Positions 33,577 to 43,433 of a DNA stretch of 64,000 nt are shown in pieces. Origin of the DNA: Bacillus cereus ATCC 14579 (GTDB lineage: Bacteria > Bacillota > Bacilli > Bacillales > Bacillaceae_G); the NCBI RefSeq assembly GCF_000007825.1, contig NC_004722.1:2458501-2522500 (forward strand). The letters run 5' to 3'. The notes under the pieces were generated by a model. That model saw nothing but the letters and a program-made list of their open reading frames with translations, was not told where the DNA came from and ran no database searches. The translations under genes were made by a program, and so were the position numbers. Every line of letters begins with the position of its first letter. Within the stretch, counting starts at the first letter, position 1.

Positions 33577-33663
33577 GTGTGGAAAAGAATACAGGAAATA
33601 CTTGAAAATAATAGAAATAAATAAAGTGTAAATTAAAAAATCAAAATATGGAGGATAAATGTT

Positions 33664-34497
33664 TTGAAACGTTACTATATTAGCAATGAAAAAATAAATG
33701 TACATATTACTGAATGGGGGAATAATGACAAGCCCGTTATCTTTTGTTTACATGGATTAGGTAGTACGAGTTTAAGTTTTATAGAAATTGCTGAGGAATT
33801 AAAAGAAGAGTATAGATTTATCTCCGTTGATGCACCTGGACATGGTAAAACACCGCCATTTGAAAGAACAGAAGATTATGAGATGCACAATTTAGCAAAT
33901 TGGTTAAATGAAATAATAAATGAATTGAGAATCAAATACTTCTATTTTCTATCACATTCATGGGGAAGTTTTGTAGCGTTATTTTATTTGTTAAATCATC
34001 CAGAAAAAGTACAAGGAAGTATTCTTATTGATGGTGGATATCAAACAAAAAGGCTTCGAGAAGAAACGTTGGAAGAAGAAATTGCTTATTATGAAAAGGA
34101 CTTTGATAAATATGTTTTTAATAATTGGGACGAATTTTTCAAAAGTGAAAAAGAAGCTTATACTAGATGGTCTTCATTGTTAGAAGTTGCTGTAAAGGAT
34201 CTAGGGATCGAAATGGATAATAAAGTATGGTGGCATGCCAGGGGGAATACAGCTAGTAATATAATAAGAGGTATGCATAAAGATGAAACAATAGATATAT
34301 ATGAGAAGCTACCGGCTAATATTGTATTACTTCGAGCTACAGTCCCACAAGTTTGGGCGGATTATAGAGATAAGACAGTAAATGTTTTTAAAGAGAAAAC
34401 GGACAGTATAGTAAAAGTAATTCCTGATACTACACACATGTTGCACTGGGATAAACCAGAAATTGTTATAGCGGAAATAAAAAATAATTGGAGCTAA
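33664..34497 (+). CDS. Alpha/beta-hydrolase
   Basis: 277 residues. Oxyanion HG motif in FCLHGLGST, nucleophile elbow SHSWGS (variant of GxSxG with Ser at the first position), acid in the IPANIVLLRA region and C-terminal His in TTHMLHWDKP. TTG start at 33664 with GGAGG nine bases upstream; the nearby ATG (33660) hits a stop at once. Probably an esterase or lactonase-like enzyme; substrate unknown. Confidence 0.85.
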   Translation: MKRYYISNEKINVHITEWGNNDKPVIFCLHGLGSTSLSFIEIAEELKEEYRFISVDAPGHGKTPPFERTEDYEMHNLANWLNEIINELRIKYFYFLSHSWGSFVALFYLLNHPEKVQGSILIDGGYQTKRLREETLEEEIAYYEKDFDKYVFNNWDEFFKSEKEAYTRWSSLLEVAVKDLGIEMDNKVWWHARGNTASNIIRGMHKDETIDIYEKLPANIVLLRATVPQVWADYRDKTVNVFKEKTDSIVKVIPDTTHMLHWDKPEIVIAEIKNNWS

Positions 34498-34614
34498 CAT
34501 ATTCATACTAAAGTTGTAGTTTCTATATGAAAAATCCATCCTTCCGTTTGATTTTATCTATTTATAAGTGTAATACAATACGAATAGATAATAAGAAATG
34601 AGGGGGAATGTAAA

Positions 34615-35409
34615 GTGATTACACATATATCAGATATAAAACTACAAACGGTTTCCATAGAAGGGGTAAAACAAGTTTATAAGGACATATTATCTTTTCC
34701 AATAAAAAAAGAAACAGCATCCTTCATTCAATTTGAAGTAACACCTTATACAACAATTAGTTTTCAAGAAGTGTATGAACCAATCGCACCTGCACATTTT
34801 GCTTTTGAAATTCCATATTCAAAATTCCATGAAACAGCAAAATGGTTAAAGGACTCTGGATTACTCATTGTAAAATGGCAAAATGGAAATGTAATTGGTG
34901 AAGAGAATGGTCTATTCAATTTATACTTTAAAGACGGAGATGGAAATCTACTCGAAATTATCGCACATAGTTATGTTAAAGAGGATGTATTAGTACCACA
35001 CTCACCTTTAAACATTTTATACGTAAGGGAAATTGGTCTTCCTGTTAAAAGTGTACCTGTTTTTACGGAATGGTTAAAATCAAATCTAAATATGAAAACG
35101 ATGGAAGATGGGGATATTTTTAACTTTGTTATAGGTGGCACTGCATATATCGTCGCGACTTGGTGGCAGCGACCTTGGATTCCAATCGCGATGAAAGCTC
35201 TATCACCGAAAGTATACGTTTCTTTCGGAACACCAGACGTCGCATTTTTACAGCGAATCCAAAATAACTTTAAGAAAAATAGTGTATCATTTGAATGTAA
35301 ACGTAATGAAGTATCATTTATTGAGCAAGGATATACATTTTCAATTGTGCATACATCAGAGTTTCATTCTGATATTCCTAAACAATTAAACTTACCGCTT
35401 TCTATTTAA
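34615..35409 (+). CDS. VOC-family (glyoxalase fold) protein
   Basis: 264 residues with two glyoxalase-like modules. The first (~1-118) has FYLKDGDGNLLEII-like metal-site residues (NLYFKDGDGNLLEIIAHS); the second (~135-255) is weaker. GTG start with GAGGGGGA upstream. Vicinal oxygen chelate proteins include dioxygenases and resistance proteins; this one cannot be narrowed. The terminator overlaps its stop. Confidence 0.8.
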   Translation: MITHISDIKLQTVSIEGVKQVYKDILSFPIKKETASFIQFEVTPYTTISFQEVYEPIAPAHFAFEIPYSKFHETAKWLKDSGLLIVKWQNGNVIGEENGLFNLYFKDGDGNLLEIIAHSYVKEDVLVPHSPLNILYVREIGLPVKSVPVFTEWLKSNLNMKTMEDGDIFNFVIGGTAYIVATWWQRPWIPIAMKALSPKVYVSFGTPDVAFLQRIQNNFKKNSVSFECKRNEVSFIEQGYTFSIVHTSEFHSDIPKQLNLPLSI

Positions 35410-35432
35410 GGATGAAAAGCGGTAAGTTTTTT
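35388..35432 (+). terminator. Terminator overlapping the VOC gene's last codons
   Basis: AAACTTACCGCTT / AAGCGGTAAGTTT stem; the left arm is coding and the stop codon lies in the loop. Confidence 0.85.
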
Positions 35433-35525
35433 GTATATTCGTGAAGAAGGTTTTAGCTAGGGTTACAGTGAATTTAAAGAGAAGTACAAGGTGTTATTTT
35501 AATTTATGTTAAGGGGAGAAATGAA

Positions 35526-36278
35526 GTGGTTTTAGGTAATCCAATTGCAAAAGGGAATACTGCAGAAATTTATTTAACTGATGATAAGGTTGTAAAATTA
35601 TTTAAAGATTACCTCCCAGATACAGAGTCTATGAATGAAGCAAAAAAACAAAAATATGCGTATTCATGCGGGCTGCCAGTTCCAAACGTATTTGAAGTAA
35701 TAAAGATACAAAATAGACAGGCAATTATTATGGAACATGTAAAAGGGGACAACATTGGTGATCTTCTGCTTAATAATTTAAATGAGGCAGAGCGTTATAT
35801 CGGCCTTTGTGTTAATGAGCAAAAAAAAATCCATGCTATACATGTAAATACAGATGAAATGGAGTTAATGAGGGAAAGGTTAGAGAGTCAAATTAAATCT
35901 GTACATAAATTGGATGAAAACAAAAAGAAAAACATATTACTAAAATTAGATTCTATTACATTTGATTTTAGGCTATGTCATGGAGATTTCCATCCATTTA
36001 ATTTAATTTTGAGTAAGGAAGAGAAAGTGAAAGTTATAGACTGGGTAGATGCTAGTTCAGGGGATATTCGCGCAGATGTATTTCGAACATATTTGTTGTA
36101 CTCACAATCTTCGGTAGAATTAGCTGAGATGTATTTACATATATATTGCAGTCGTACCGGCTTATCAAGAGATGAAGTTTTTCAATGGGCTCCTATAATT
36201 ATTGCAGCTAGATTTTCTGAAAAAGTATCACCGCAAAATGAAGTGTATTTGAAAAGATTATTGAATCAGTATTTATAA
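35526..36278 (+). CDS. APH-family phosphotransferase
   Basis: 250 residues of the aminoglycoside phosphotransferase/choline kinase fold. Nucleotide loop GNPIAKGNTAEIYL, Lys in KVVKLF, catalytic loop LCHGDFHPFNLIL and metal-binding VIDWVDAS. These proteins phosphorylate sugars, choline or antibiotics; no resistance claim can be made. GTG start, AAGGGGAGAA upstream. Confidence 0.85.
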   Translation: MVLGNPIAKGNTAEIYLTDDKVVKLFKDYLPDTESMNEAKKQKYAYSCGLPVPNVFEVIKIQNRQAIIMEHVKGDNIGDLLLNNLNEAERYIGLCVNEQKKIHAIHVNTDEMELMRERLESQIKSVHKLDENKKKNILLKLDSITFDFRLCHGDFHPFNLILSKEEKVKVIDWVDASSGDIRADVFRTYLLYSQSSVELAEMYLHIYCSRTGLSRDEVFQWAPIIIAARFSEKVSPQNEVYLKRLLNQYL

Positions 36279-36308
36279 GTCATAAAAAAGGCTGTCAGCT
36301 AATTAATA

Positions 36309-36355
36309 AATGCTGTTGTTTAACCAAATTTTCCTTGCAGTTAAACAACAGCATT
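36309..36355. terminator. Terminator between convergent genes
   Basis: AATGCTGTTGTTTAAC / GTTAAACAACAGCATT 16-bp stem with a ~15-base loop, separating the APH gene (+) from the minus-strand fragment. Confidence 0.85.
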
Positions 36356-36356
36356 C

Positions 36357-36683
36357 TTAAATATTGATATAGGTATTCTTATTTTCGATCTTCATCCTAT
36401 AAAGGTTCATAATCCGTACTTGTTCCTCCGTTAATTCTTCTTTATCCCAATACATATGCATTAAGCTATATTCAAAAATCTCCTTTAATTTAATAAATAA
36501 CGGAAACTTGTCTTTCATCTCTTTTGGTAGCTCATTTTCCTTTTGGTAGCCTTCAAATAGTGCTTTTGTAATAGAATACTCATAGTCAACGATATTCCCA
36601 TTTCCAGCAAATGAATATTCTATCGCACTATAAATAGGAACGGCTAAATCGAATATGTAAAAATGTTTTTGGAATGAATCCAA
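36357..36683 (-). pseudogene. C-terminal fragment of a second APH-like kinase
   Basis: 108 residues starting MDSFQKHFYIFDLAVPIYSA, which aligns with the part after the catalytic DFDD-type motif of APH/fructosamine-kinase-like proteins (YHYFIFDLAIPLYYA, then ALFEGYQKENEL). The N-lobe and catalytic loop are missing and the upstream DNA belongs to the divergent gene at 36758. No ribosome binding site. Probably a remnant after deletion. Confidence 0.6.
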
Positions 36684-36757
36684 GAGAATATCAACTTAAC
36701 AAAATGCCTATTCAATCATTTGTTAAACTAAATTTAAATAAAGAAGGGGCGTTTAAA

Positions 36758-37486
36758 ATGAATATTTCTAGAAAAATAGAGTTTGAACAGTTACGAGATA
36801 GGAAGAGTGAGCTATTTGATAAAGAGGTACTTAACATATTAAATGGTCAAGTTATGTATGAAGAATTTAAAAACGAAAAGCTAATGGGTGATTCTGATTA
36901 TGCACCATTTAATGAGGCAATGTGTGTGAACCCTGCTACTACACAAGTTTTTGATGAGGATTTTATTAAAACAAGAGCGGAAGGACATAACAGTTCCGTA
37001 GAAAGTTATACAAAAAAGGTTATAGATCCGTTAGAAAAACTTTTTACGAAAAATTATAAATGTATTGTTTTATGGTTTGGTGAAGATATGTTTTGTCAAA
37101 TGAACCTACTTACCATACTTTCTCACCTTGAACAGTCTGTTTATGAAGGGAAGGTATACTTAAATAGCTTTAGAGAGGATGAATTTAAAGTAAATCAAAT
37201 TGAACTTGAATTGGGGAAGTATTCTTCTATATACAATGAAGTATTAGTAAACCATAAAAAGACCTCCCATAAGGTACCACCTGTAATGTATCAGGCTATA
37301 GACTTATTTTTAGAAATGTTAACAGAAGATAATGCAGTAATGAAATTCATTTCTAAAAATAAAGATTTATCAACTCAAGAATTATTAACGAAGTTGTTTC
37401 ATCTTTTTCCTACAATCGGATATGGAGATACTCAGTACATAGAACTGATTAATAAAATAAAGAAGAAAGCTACACCAAAAATATAG
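36758..37486 (+). CDS. DUF1835-like conserved protein
   Basis: 242 residues. The ATG at 36758 follows AAGAAGGGGCG; the frame extends to 36674 without a site. The segment CIVLWFGEDMFCQMNLLTILSHL is the DUF1835-type signature (an acidic-aromatic patch also annotated in B. cereus as an AraC-like regulator, which I think is a misannotation because no HTH is seen). Ends LFPTIGYGDTQYIELINKI. Function unknown. Confidence 0.75.
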   Translation: MNISRKIEFEQLRDRKSELFDKEVLNILNGQVMYEEFKNEKLMGDSDYAPFNEAMCVNPATTQVFDEDFIKTRAEGHNSSVESYTKKVIDPLEKLFTKNYKCIVLWFGEDMFCQMNLLTILSHLEQSVYEGKVYLNSFREDEFKVNQIELELGKYSSIYNEVLVNHKKTSHKVPPVMYQAIDLFLEMLTEDNAVMKFISKNKDLSTQELLTKLFHLFPTIGYGDTQYIELINKIKKKATPKI

Positions 37487-37502
37487 GTGCAGCTTTCTTC
37501 TT
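37460..37502. terminator. Bidirectional terminator overlapping two convergent stop codons
   Basis: AGAAGAAAGCT-CACC / GGTG-AGCTTTCTTCT stem; the + gene's TAG lies in the loop and the - gene's stop at the right foot. Confidence 0.85.
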
Positions 37503-39192
37503 ATAATTGCTCAAGTAATTCTAATTCTTTTTCTACAAATAGCATTAGTTCTTTAATTGTTTCACCAGAAAAATCAAAACGAATACCGGCTGCATCATAC
37601 ACGTCTTTTATAGATTGCGAGCTTCCTAGTGATAATGCCTTTTTATAATTTTCTAGCGCTTGCTTAGGATCCTCTTTATATTGTTTATACATTTGTAATG
37701 CACCAAGTTGGGCGATCGCATATTCAATATAATAAAATGGTACTTCAAAAATATGGAGTACAGGTAACCAACTCGTTGCTATCCAGTTTTCGTAGCCATC
37801 AATATGTATGACGCTAGACTGATAATGTTTTTGAAGTTGTAAGTATTTTTCATTTCTTTCTTTAGAAGTATGACTTGGATTTTCATACAGCCAGTGTTGA
37901 AATTGATCGACAATAAGCATAATAGGTAAATATGAAATAACATCTTTAAAGAAGTTAATTTTTGCTTGTTTTAAATCTTTTTTGTCTGTATAGAAGGTAT
38001 CCCAATAATTAAGCGAGAATAACTCCATTGTCATACTGGCTAGCTCAGCTGTTTCAGCTGGAATTTCTATATACTGTCGTAATTTTAATGGTTTTATGAG
38101 TTCGTTATGAATACTATGACCCATTTCATGTATAAAAGTGACAATATCATCTTGTGTATAATTTAAGTTCATAAAAATATAAGATAATTGTGAAGCTGGT
38201 AAGTACTCACAAAAGCCACCAGCTGCTTTTCCTTTGCGGCTTGTTAAATCAAGACAATTGTGTTTATACATTCGGTTTAAAAGTGCTGAAAATTCAACAT
38301 CTAGTTTATTAAAGATATGAGTGCTCTTTTCAATTAAATCATTTTCATTTGCAATAGGTTTAAGTACTTTTTGATCTGGAGTTACAGCTGATACATCCCA
38401 CGGGCGAAGTGTATCCAATTGCAGTTTATCTTTTTTCTCTAGCAATATTTTATCTTTAAGAGGCACAACATACTTACGTATGGATTCAGCTAGTTCATAG
38501 CAATCTATCGCTGAATAATCAAAACGCTCGTATTTTTTGAACATATAATCGCGATAATTCTCTAGTTGAATATTTTTTGCTTTTTGATGGCGAATTTCAA
38601 TTAATTGATTTAATATGTTTTGCAGTTCTTTTTCAACAGATAAAAATTGTTCAGAAATAATGGTTTTTGCCTTTTTACGGGTGTCACGATTCGAATCTTG
38701 TAAATAGGATTGTAATTCTGTTATCGTTTTTTCTTCTCCGTCCCAAATTCCACTTAATCCTCCAGTGATTTCAAAGTACTCTGTGACTAATTTGTCTTCC
38801 TTTATTTCTAATTCGATATTTTCCTCACAAAATAACTTTTGAGCATTTTTTATTTTTGTATCTAATAAACCATATACATTAGAATCTAATTCCATTCGAA
38901 AAGGTGACTCTAAATATTTATTATCCAATAAATTTTGGTATCGCTTTAAAAGTGGCTTTACAAATTGTTGATCATGTTCAAAAGTATCCTTTATTTCTTC
39001 ATCATCCGTATTACATTGAAAGGCGATGTAATGTGATCTTAATTGTTCTTCGATGTCCCAAATTACTTTTGACTGCTCTTTTAACCAATTTTCAAGGTCT
39101 AGTTTTGAAGAAATCATTTTATTTAATAAAGTCGAAAGAGTTTTTTCCAATTGTAGTACATTACTAATATCAATCGTATTTACACGTTGCAT
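37501..39192 (-). CDS. M3-family oligoendopeptidase (PepF-like)
   Basis: 563 residues, the normal length of the PepF/oligopeptidase F branch. The zinc site is HEMGH (His355, Glu356, His359), with the third ligand Glu in the IPAETAELASMTMELF region. Cytoplasmic enzyme that trims short peptides. GTGAGGGATATAT precedes the ATG. Single gene sharing its terminator with the convergent DUF1835-like gene. Confidence 0.92.
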   Translation of the reverse strand: MQRVNTIDISNVLQLEKTLSTLLNKMISSKLDLENWLKEQSKVIWDIEEQLRSHYIAFQCNTDDEEIKDTFEHDQQFVKPLLKRYQNLLDNKYLESPFRMELDSNVYGLLDTKIKNAQKLFCEENIELEIKEDKLVTEYFEITGGLSGIWDGEEKTITELQSYLQDSNRDTRKKAKTIISEQFLSVEKELQNILNQLIEIRHQKAKNIQLENYRDYMFKKYERFDYSAIDCYELAESIRKYVVPLKDKILLEKKDKLQLDTLRPWDVSAVTPDQKVLKPIANENDLIEKSTHIFNKLDVEFSALLNRMYKHNCLDLTSRKGKAAGGFCEYLPASQLSYIFMNLNYTQDDIVTFIHEMGHSIHNELIKPLKLRQYIEIPAETAELASMTMELFSLNYWDTFYTDKKDLKQAKINFFKDVISYLPIMLIVDQFQHWLYENPSHTSKERNEKYLQLQKHYQSSVIHIDGYENWIATSWLPVLHIFEVPFYYIEYAIAQLGALQMYKQYKEDPKQALENYKKALSLGSSQSIKDVYDAAGIRFDFSGETIKELMLFVEKELELLEQL

Positions 39193-39362
39193 TATATATC
39201 CCTCACTTTGTATTTATTCATAGAGATATTCTATTTATTAATTGTAATTCCCTTGTTAAGTGGGGTAAATGTGAAATAATGTTAAATTTAATAATTAAAG
39301 AAGGTATTTATATGTCAAAGTAAAAAGTTTATCGTAAATGAAAATATATGGAGGGGTGCTGC

Positions 39363-39956
39363 ATGAGAAAGGGAAAGAAGTTACTTGTATTTTTATTTCC
39401 ACTTGCTTTATTATGTGCCTGTGAGAATGACATTGAAGATGCTAAAAGTGAAGATTCTATAGTGATGGATATTGCCACAGCAGCGGTAAAGGAGGAATCT
39501 TTTTTTAGTGCTGCTATAAGAGATGAAAAAGAAAGAATATTAGATTTAGAGATTGCTGATAGCGAAGATAGTAACGAAATAAAAAATGATATTAATAAAA
39601 GATTGGTGATACAAGGTGTAACGTCTTATAAAATCAATATAACTCAAAGAAATAGAGAAGTTGTAAAGGCAGAGAGTAGATGGAATCAAGTTTTTGGACA
39701 TATATTTGATGACGTATTCAGAAAAAATGGATATGAAGGGTTTGGTATTCAGCAAATAAATTATAAAAAGAATCAACCTGTTACCATTGATATAAAAACT
39801 AAGATTAGCGATGATGAAGTAGGGGCGAGAGAACTTGGACAGAAAATAGAAAAAGAAGTTGAAGTTGTACTTAAAACAGAAGCAGTAAAGAAATGGATTG
39901 AAAATGATTCATATGCTATTGGGATTTACGATATAGATGATCGGAAAATTAACTAA
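39363..39956 (+). CDS. Lipoprotein with DUF4030-like domain
   Basis: 197 residues. A lipoprotein signal peptide ends in the lipobox LLCAC (Cys ~19), followed by a globular domain with two similar halves (KNDINKRLVIQGVTSYKINI; IEKEVEVVLKTEAVKKWIEN). ATG 39363 is used; GGAGGGG lies just upstream. I recall similar B. cereus proteins as DUF4030; function unknown. Attached to the outer face of the membrane. Confidence 0.8.
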   Translation: MRKGKKLLVFLFPLALLCACENDIEDAKSEDSIVMDIATAAVKEESFFSAAIRDEKERILDLEIADSEDSNEIKNDINKRLVIQGVTSYKINITQRNREVVKAESRWNQVFGHIFDDVFRKNGYEGFGIQQINYKKNQPVTIDIKTKISDDEVGARELGQKIEKEVEVVLKTEAVKKWIENDSYAIGIYDIDDRKIN

Positions 39957-40026
39957 TTGAGGAATGAATGCTATATGAATGAAAAATCGATATAATTAAA
40001 TATAGAATTACTGAAGGAGGTGTAAG

Positions 40027-41397
40027 ATGTATAAGTATTTACATATTTTAAACGACATAGAAAATATGATTAAAAATGGAGAAATAAGAGAAGGAAAGAA
40101 ATTACCGTCTATACGGTCACTCGTTACGCAATATGAATGTAATAAGGCAACAGTTATACGTGCGCTTCATGAATTAGAAAAGCGTCACATTATATATTCT
40201 GTCCCTCAAAGTGGATACTACGTTGTTAAAAAATCAGAGAGTACTATAGAAAATAACGAGATAATTGATTTTGCCTCCTCAGCACCAGATCCAGATGTTT
40301 TTCCGTATTTAGATTTTCAACATTGTATTAATAAGGCTATTGATACGTATAAAAATGATTTGTTTGTATATGGAACGCCGAAAGGCTTACCATCTTTAAT
40401 ACCAGTTATTCAAAAACAACTAGCAAATTATCAAGTCTTTACAAAAGAAGAAAATATTTTTATAACATCAGGTGTTCAGCAGGCACTTGCTATATTAACT
40501 TCTATACCATTTCCGAATGGAAATGAAACTGTATTAATTGAACAACCAACATATCATCTATATATTGATTATCTAGAAATAAATAAAGTTCCTGTAATCG
40601 GTATTAAACGTACGAATGAAGGTATCGATTTGAATGAATTGGAGCAAATATTTCAAACCGGAAAAATAAAATTCTTCTATACGATACCGAGATATCATCA
40701 TCCGCTTGGAACGTCTTATTCTAAAGATGAGAAAGAAAAAATCACACTATTGGCTAAGAGATACAATGTATTTATAGTGGAAGATGATTATTTAGCAGAT
40801 TTAGAAACTGATTCAAAAGCAGATCCATTATATAGCTTGGATAATTGTAGTCATGTCATATATTTGAAAAGTTATTCGAAGATTATTTTTCCAGGTTTAC
40901 GGGTTGGAGTTGCGGTCATTCCACCATCCATTGCAAATGCGTTCTATACATACAAAAAGATACTAGATATTGATAGTCCGATGATTTCTCAAGCGGCTTT
41001 AGAAATTTATATAAAGAGCGGTATGTTTGAACGTCATAAAAGTAAAATTAATTCTTCCTACTATAATAGATCAATAAAACTAGCAGAAACATTAGAAAAA
41101 GTGCAAAATGAAGATCCATCATTATTTACATATAATAGACAAAACACATTTGGAATACACACTTGTTTAGAAATGCAGAAAAACACAGTTACAGAAACAC
41201 TTATACAAAAATTAGGTGGCAGGCAAATAAGTGTCGATACTATTGATAAGAATTATATGAGGAATTTTCCTAAAGAAAAACTGTTAAAGTTAAATGTTTC
41301 GAATGTAAAAGAAGATAAGATTGAAGAAGGTATTCGTAAAGTAATTGAGGAAATCAAGCAATCAGGGCGTTTAGATTTTCAATTTAAAAAAGAATAA
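40027..41397 (+). CDS. MocR-type regulator (GntR HTH fused to class I aminotransferase)
   Basis: 456 residues. N-terminal GntR winged helix (IREGKKLPSIRSLVTQYECNKATVIRALHEL) and a class I/II aminotransferase domain binding pyridoxal phosphate, with the Schiff-base lysine in LKSYSKIIFPGLRVG. Key PLP residues also visible: TSGVQQAL and the Asp in VEDDYLAD. MocR proteins sense amino acids, vitamin B6 or GABA and usually control a neighbouring gene; here the upstream neighbour is the lipoprotein gene and the downstream one is broken. AAGGAGGTG before the ATG. Confidence 0.92.
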   Translation: MYKYLHILNDIENMIKNGEIREGKKLPSIRSLVTQYECNKATVIRALHELEKRHIIYSVPQSGYYVVKKSESTIENNEIIDFASSAPDPDVFPYLDFQHCINKAIDTYKNDLFVYGTPKGLPSLIPVIQKQLANYQVFTKEENIFITSGVQQALAILTSIPFPNGNETVLIEQPTYHLYIDYLEINKVPVIGIKRTNEGIDLNELEQIFQTGKIKFFYTIPRYHHPLGTSYSKDEKEKITLLAKRYNVFIVEDDYLADLETDSKADPLYSLDNCSHVIYLKSYSKIIFPGLRVGVAVIPPSIANAFYTYKKILDIDSPMISQAALEIYIKSGMFERHKSKINSSYYNRSIKLAETLEKVQNEDPSLFTYNRQNTFGIHTCLEMQKNTVTETLIQKLGGRQISVDTIDKNYMRNFPKEKLLKLNVSNVKEDKIEEGIRKVIEEIKQSGRLDFQFKKE

Positions 41398-41417
41398 TAC
41401 GTATAGGAAGGTTTATT

Positions 41418-41763
41418 GTGAGGCGAAAAATAATAACCTTGTTTGTAGCTATTGCCATAGTAATTGGAGCGTTGGTAGTTACGAAATATTATAAAGAAGA
41501 TGATCAATGCATAGCAATTACTGAGTATTCAAAAGGTATTATCGTAGATTAAAATAACCGACCTATAGCAGATGTGAAAATTCAATTAAAAATAAAATGC
41601 ATAGTATTTCACATGAAAAGGTGAATTTGAAATTGCGGATGGTGTTTGTGATGACATTTTGTTGCAATTAGTTACTCCAAATAACAGAGTCCACACAAGG
41701 AAATATGAAAGAGAACATATATCAAAAGTTATACAGTTGAATTATAAAAATGAGGCTGAATAA
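41418..41763 (+). pseudogene. Broken gene for a membrane-anchored protein with a CnaB/carboxypeptidase-regulatory-like domain
   Basis: GTG at 41418 opens VRRKIITLFVAIAIVIGALV, an N-terminal membrane anchor. An in-frame TAA at 41550 interrupts the sequence at GIIVD-stop-NNRPIADVKIQL; two frameshifts follow, and the tail resumes as GEFEIADGVCDDILLQL, ending at 41763. The reconstructed part resembles a beta-sandwich repeat. Several lesions, so non-functional. Confidence 0.65.
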
Positions 41764-41764
41764 A

Positions 41765-41898
41765 ATGAAACCATTACAAAGGGAAGTAACAATTGTGACT
41801 GGGGCAACAGATACGCTGGAAAAACAGTAGTAGCGTTAGAAAATGAACAAAATATTGGGAGTAATTATTTTGAGGAGAATGTTTTGAATCAAAATTAA
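41765..41898 (+). pseudogene. 5' remnant of a short-chain dehydrogenase gene
   Basis: ATG at 41765 reads MKPLQREVTIVTGATDTLEKQ then stop. MKPLQ-x-V-x-IVTGAT is the classic SDR start. A second frame reads AGKTVVALENEQ, as expected after a frameshift in the TGATxGxGK loop. The rest of the gene is gone. Confidence 0.6.
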
Positions 41899-41906
41899 TA
41901 TTTTTA

Positions 41907-41938
41907 AGAGCACTCTAGAGCCGAGTGCTCTATTTTTT
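41907..41938 (+). terminator. Terminator after the remnants
   Basis: AGAGCACTC / GAGTGCTCT stem, 7-base loop, then a T run. Confidence 0.85.
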
Positions 41939-41981
41939 ATACTGTACACAAATAATGAACTTCTCTTAACTATCAAAATAG

Positions 41982-42638
41982 TTATTTGAAAAGCATTGGT
42001 AAAAATGAAATACAATCAAAAATAAAGTGGCAAATCCAACTCACCCAAACACTTTTTGAATTTTTCCATATATAATTTAGTGCTAATCTAACTGGGATTA
42101 TAGTTATTAATAATTGCATTGGCACAAAACCGTAAGCTGGAATATGCCATAAAGCGAACAATAAACTACATATTATGGATGCTGTACTAAATTTCAATCC
42201 TAATTTTTGTAATGCAATAATTATATTAGTACAAATCAATTCTTCACCCATTAACATAAATGGTATACGGAATAAAATCATATAAATACTTATTACTTCA
42301 GCAACAGAATTTTTAGTTGCAGGTTCAAAAATGTAACTGAATATTAAACTGGAACCCATACCCACGATAATAGTTAAAGGCACACCCCAAAGTAAAGTTT
42401 TAAAACGAAAATGTTTAAATTGCTCTAATGATATTTTTCCTAAAAAATAGTATCCTATAATTCCACATAATACAAGGTTCCATAAAGCTTCAATAAGTAT
42501 TCCTAACAATTGGGGTAGATTCCCCCCTAAATAAACCGCAAAAATTTGATATACAATCCCGGTAGTAATTAATAAACTAAAAGCCAAAAGAGATTTCGAA
42601 GCAATGTTTTTCTCAGTTTCCAAAATCTTTGTTTCCAC
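41982..42638 (-). CDS. CPBP-family intramembrane glutamic endopeptidase (Abi/CAAX-like)
   Basis: 218 residues, about 6 membrane helices. CPBP motif 1 normally reads EExxxR; here it is MGEELICTN, with both Glu but no Arg. Motif 2 FxxxH is present as FALWHIP and the C-terminal HFIFD follows. The Arg-less form occurs in bacteriocin-immunity-like relatives. Either a peptidase or an immunity-type protein; substrate unknown. Confidence 0.82.
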   Translation of the reverse strand: METKILETEKNIASKSLLAFSLLITTGIVYQIFAVYLGGNLPQLLGILIEALWNLVLCGIIGYYFLGKISLEQFKHFRFKTLLWGVPLTIIVGMGSSLIFSYIFEPATKNSVAEVISIYMILFRIPFMLMGEELICTNIIIALQKLGLKFSTASIICSLLFALWHIPAYGFVPMQLLITIIPVRLALNYIWKNSKSVWVSWICHFIFDCISFLPMLFK

Positions 42639-42959
42639 AACAACCCCTTCTTTCTTATTTCTTGTTAATTATAAATATATAATAGCACATTAAAAACCTA
42701 AATAATGGTAAAAAAGATGGGTATTAAAATAATTTTTTTATCAGTAAATTCAATAGATAATAAAATCGATTGGTTTGAGTATGAACTGCTGAGAATTCAA
42801 CGTTAAAAGATAAATTATAAAATTATGATTAGGAAATTGTTGTATTTATACATAGTCTTATACATTTTTAAAGTTTTGTTAAACTAATGTTAATATTTTA
42901 CTGTTAGATGCTATCATTAAATTATAATTTATATTTTGAATAGGAGGGAGATCGAGTCT
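42639..42959. other. AT-rich intergenic region, no gene
   Basis: About 320 bp between divergent genes, more than 75% A+T by eye. No frame or hairpin I would defend; must hold the promoters of both neighbours. Confidence 0.5.
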
Positions 42960-43163
42960 ATGGCGGTACGTATAGTCGATGATTTACAACAATTATCATT
43001 GTTACTTATGTTTTTAAGTACATTCATATTTTACAGATACTTAAAGAAGGTTAAACGAGAGAGAAAATTGACTGGCTTTGAATGGACAATGTATTTTGTC
43101 ACTCAATTTGCGACATTAATTTGGGCAATTACTTATTTTATTAAACACTTAGCTGAATCGTAA
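42960..43163 (+). CDS. 67-residue membrane protein
   Basis: Starts MAVRIVDDLQQLSLLLMFLS; two membrane helices (~10-26 and ~45-62) separated by a basic loop KKVKRERK, so both ends are probably outside. GGAGGGAG lies upstream of the ATG at 42960. No family recognised. Confidence 0.7.
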   Translation: MAVRIVDDLQQLSLLLMFLSTFIFYRYLKKVKRERKLTGFEWTMYFVTQFATLIWAITYFIKHLAES

Positions 43164-43190
43164 ATACTAATCATTCAATTTAGTTTACTG

Positions 43191-43433
43191 TTATCTATTT
43201 GGGATATAAATATAGTCCGTATCTAAATCAATGACAACATTGCTTATGACGTCTTCTTGTAGTAACTTTGGAATTTTTTTGTAATGATAGCGTACACAAA
43301 ATAAGCTTAGCAGATCCTCATTAGATATCTCTTCATTTTTTACATTTAAATACATCGTTATTAATTCGTTAATAGAACAGTTACGGCCAATAACATACTC
43401 GTTTATTCTATATCCATCAAATTCAATTATCAT
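43191..43433 (-). CDS. Small acidic hypothetical protein
   Basis: 80 residues, MIIEFDGYRINEYVIGRNCS..., ending VVIDLDTDYIYIPNR. No clear ribosome binding site; kept because codon use looks real and it fills the space between neighbours without overlap. No family recognised. Confidence 0.45.
   Translation of the reverse strand: MIIEFDGYRINEYVIGRNCSINELITMYLNVKNEEISNEDLLSLFCVRYHYKKIPKLLQEDVISNVVIDLDTDYIYIPNR

Noticed and set aside
41982..42638. CPBP protein as bacteriocin immunity next to a peptide gene
   Set aside because: No bacteriocin precursor or leader with a GG motif could be found nearby.
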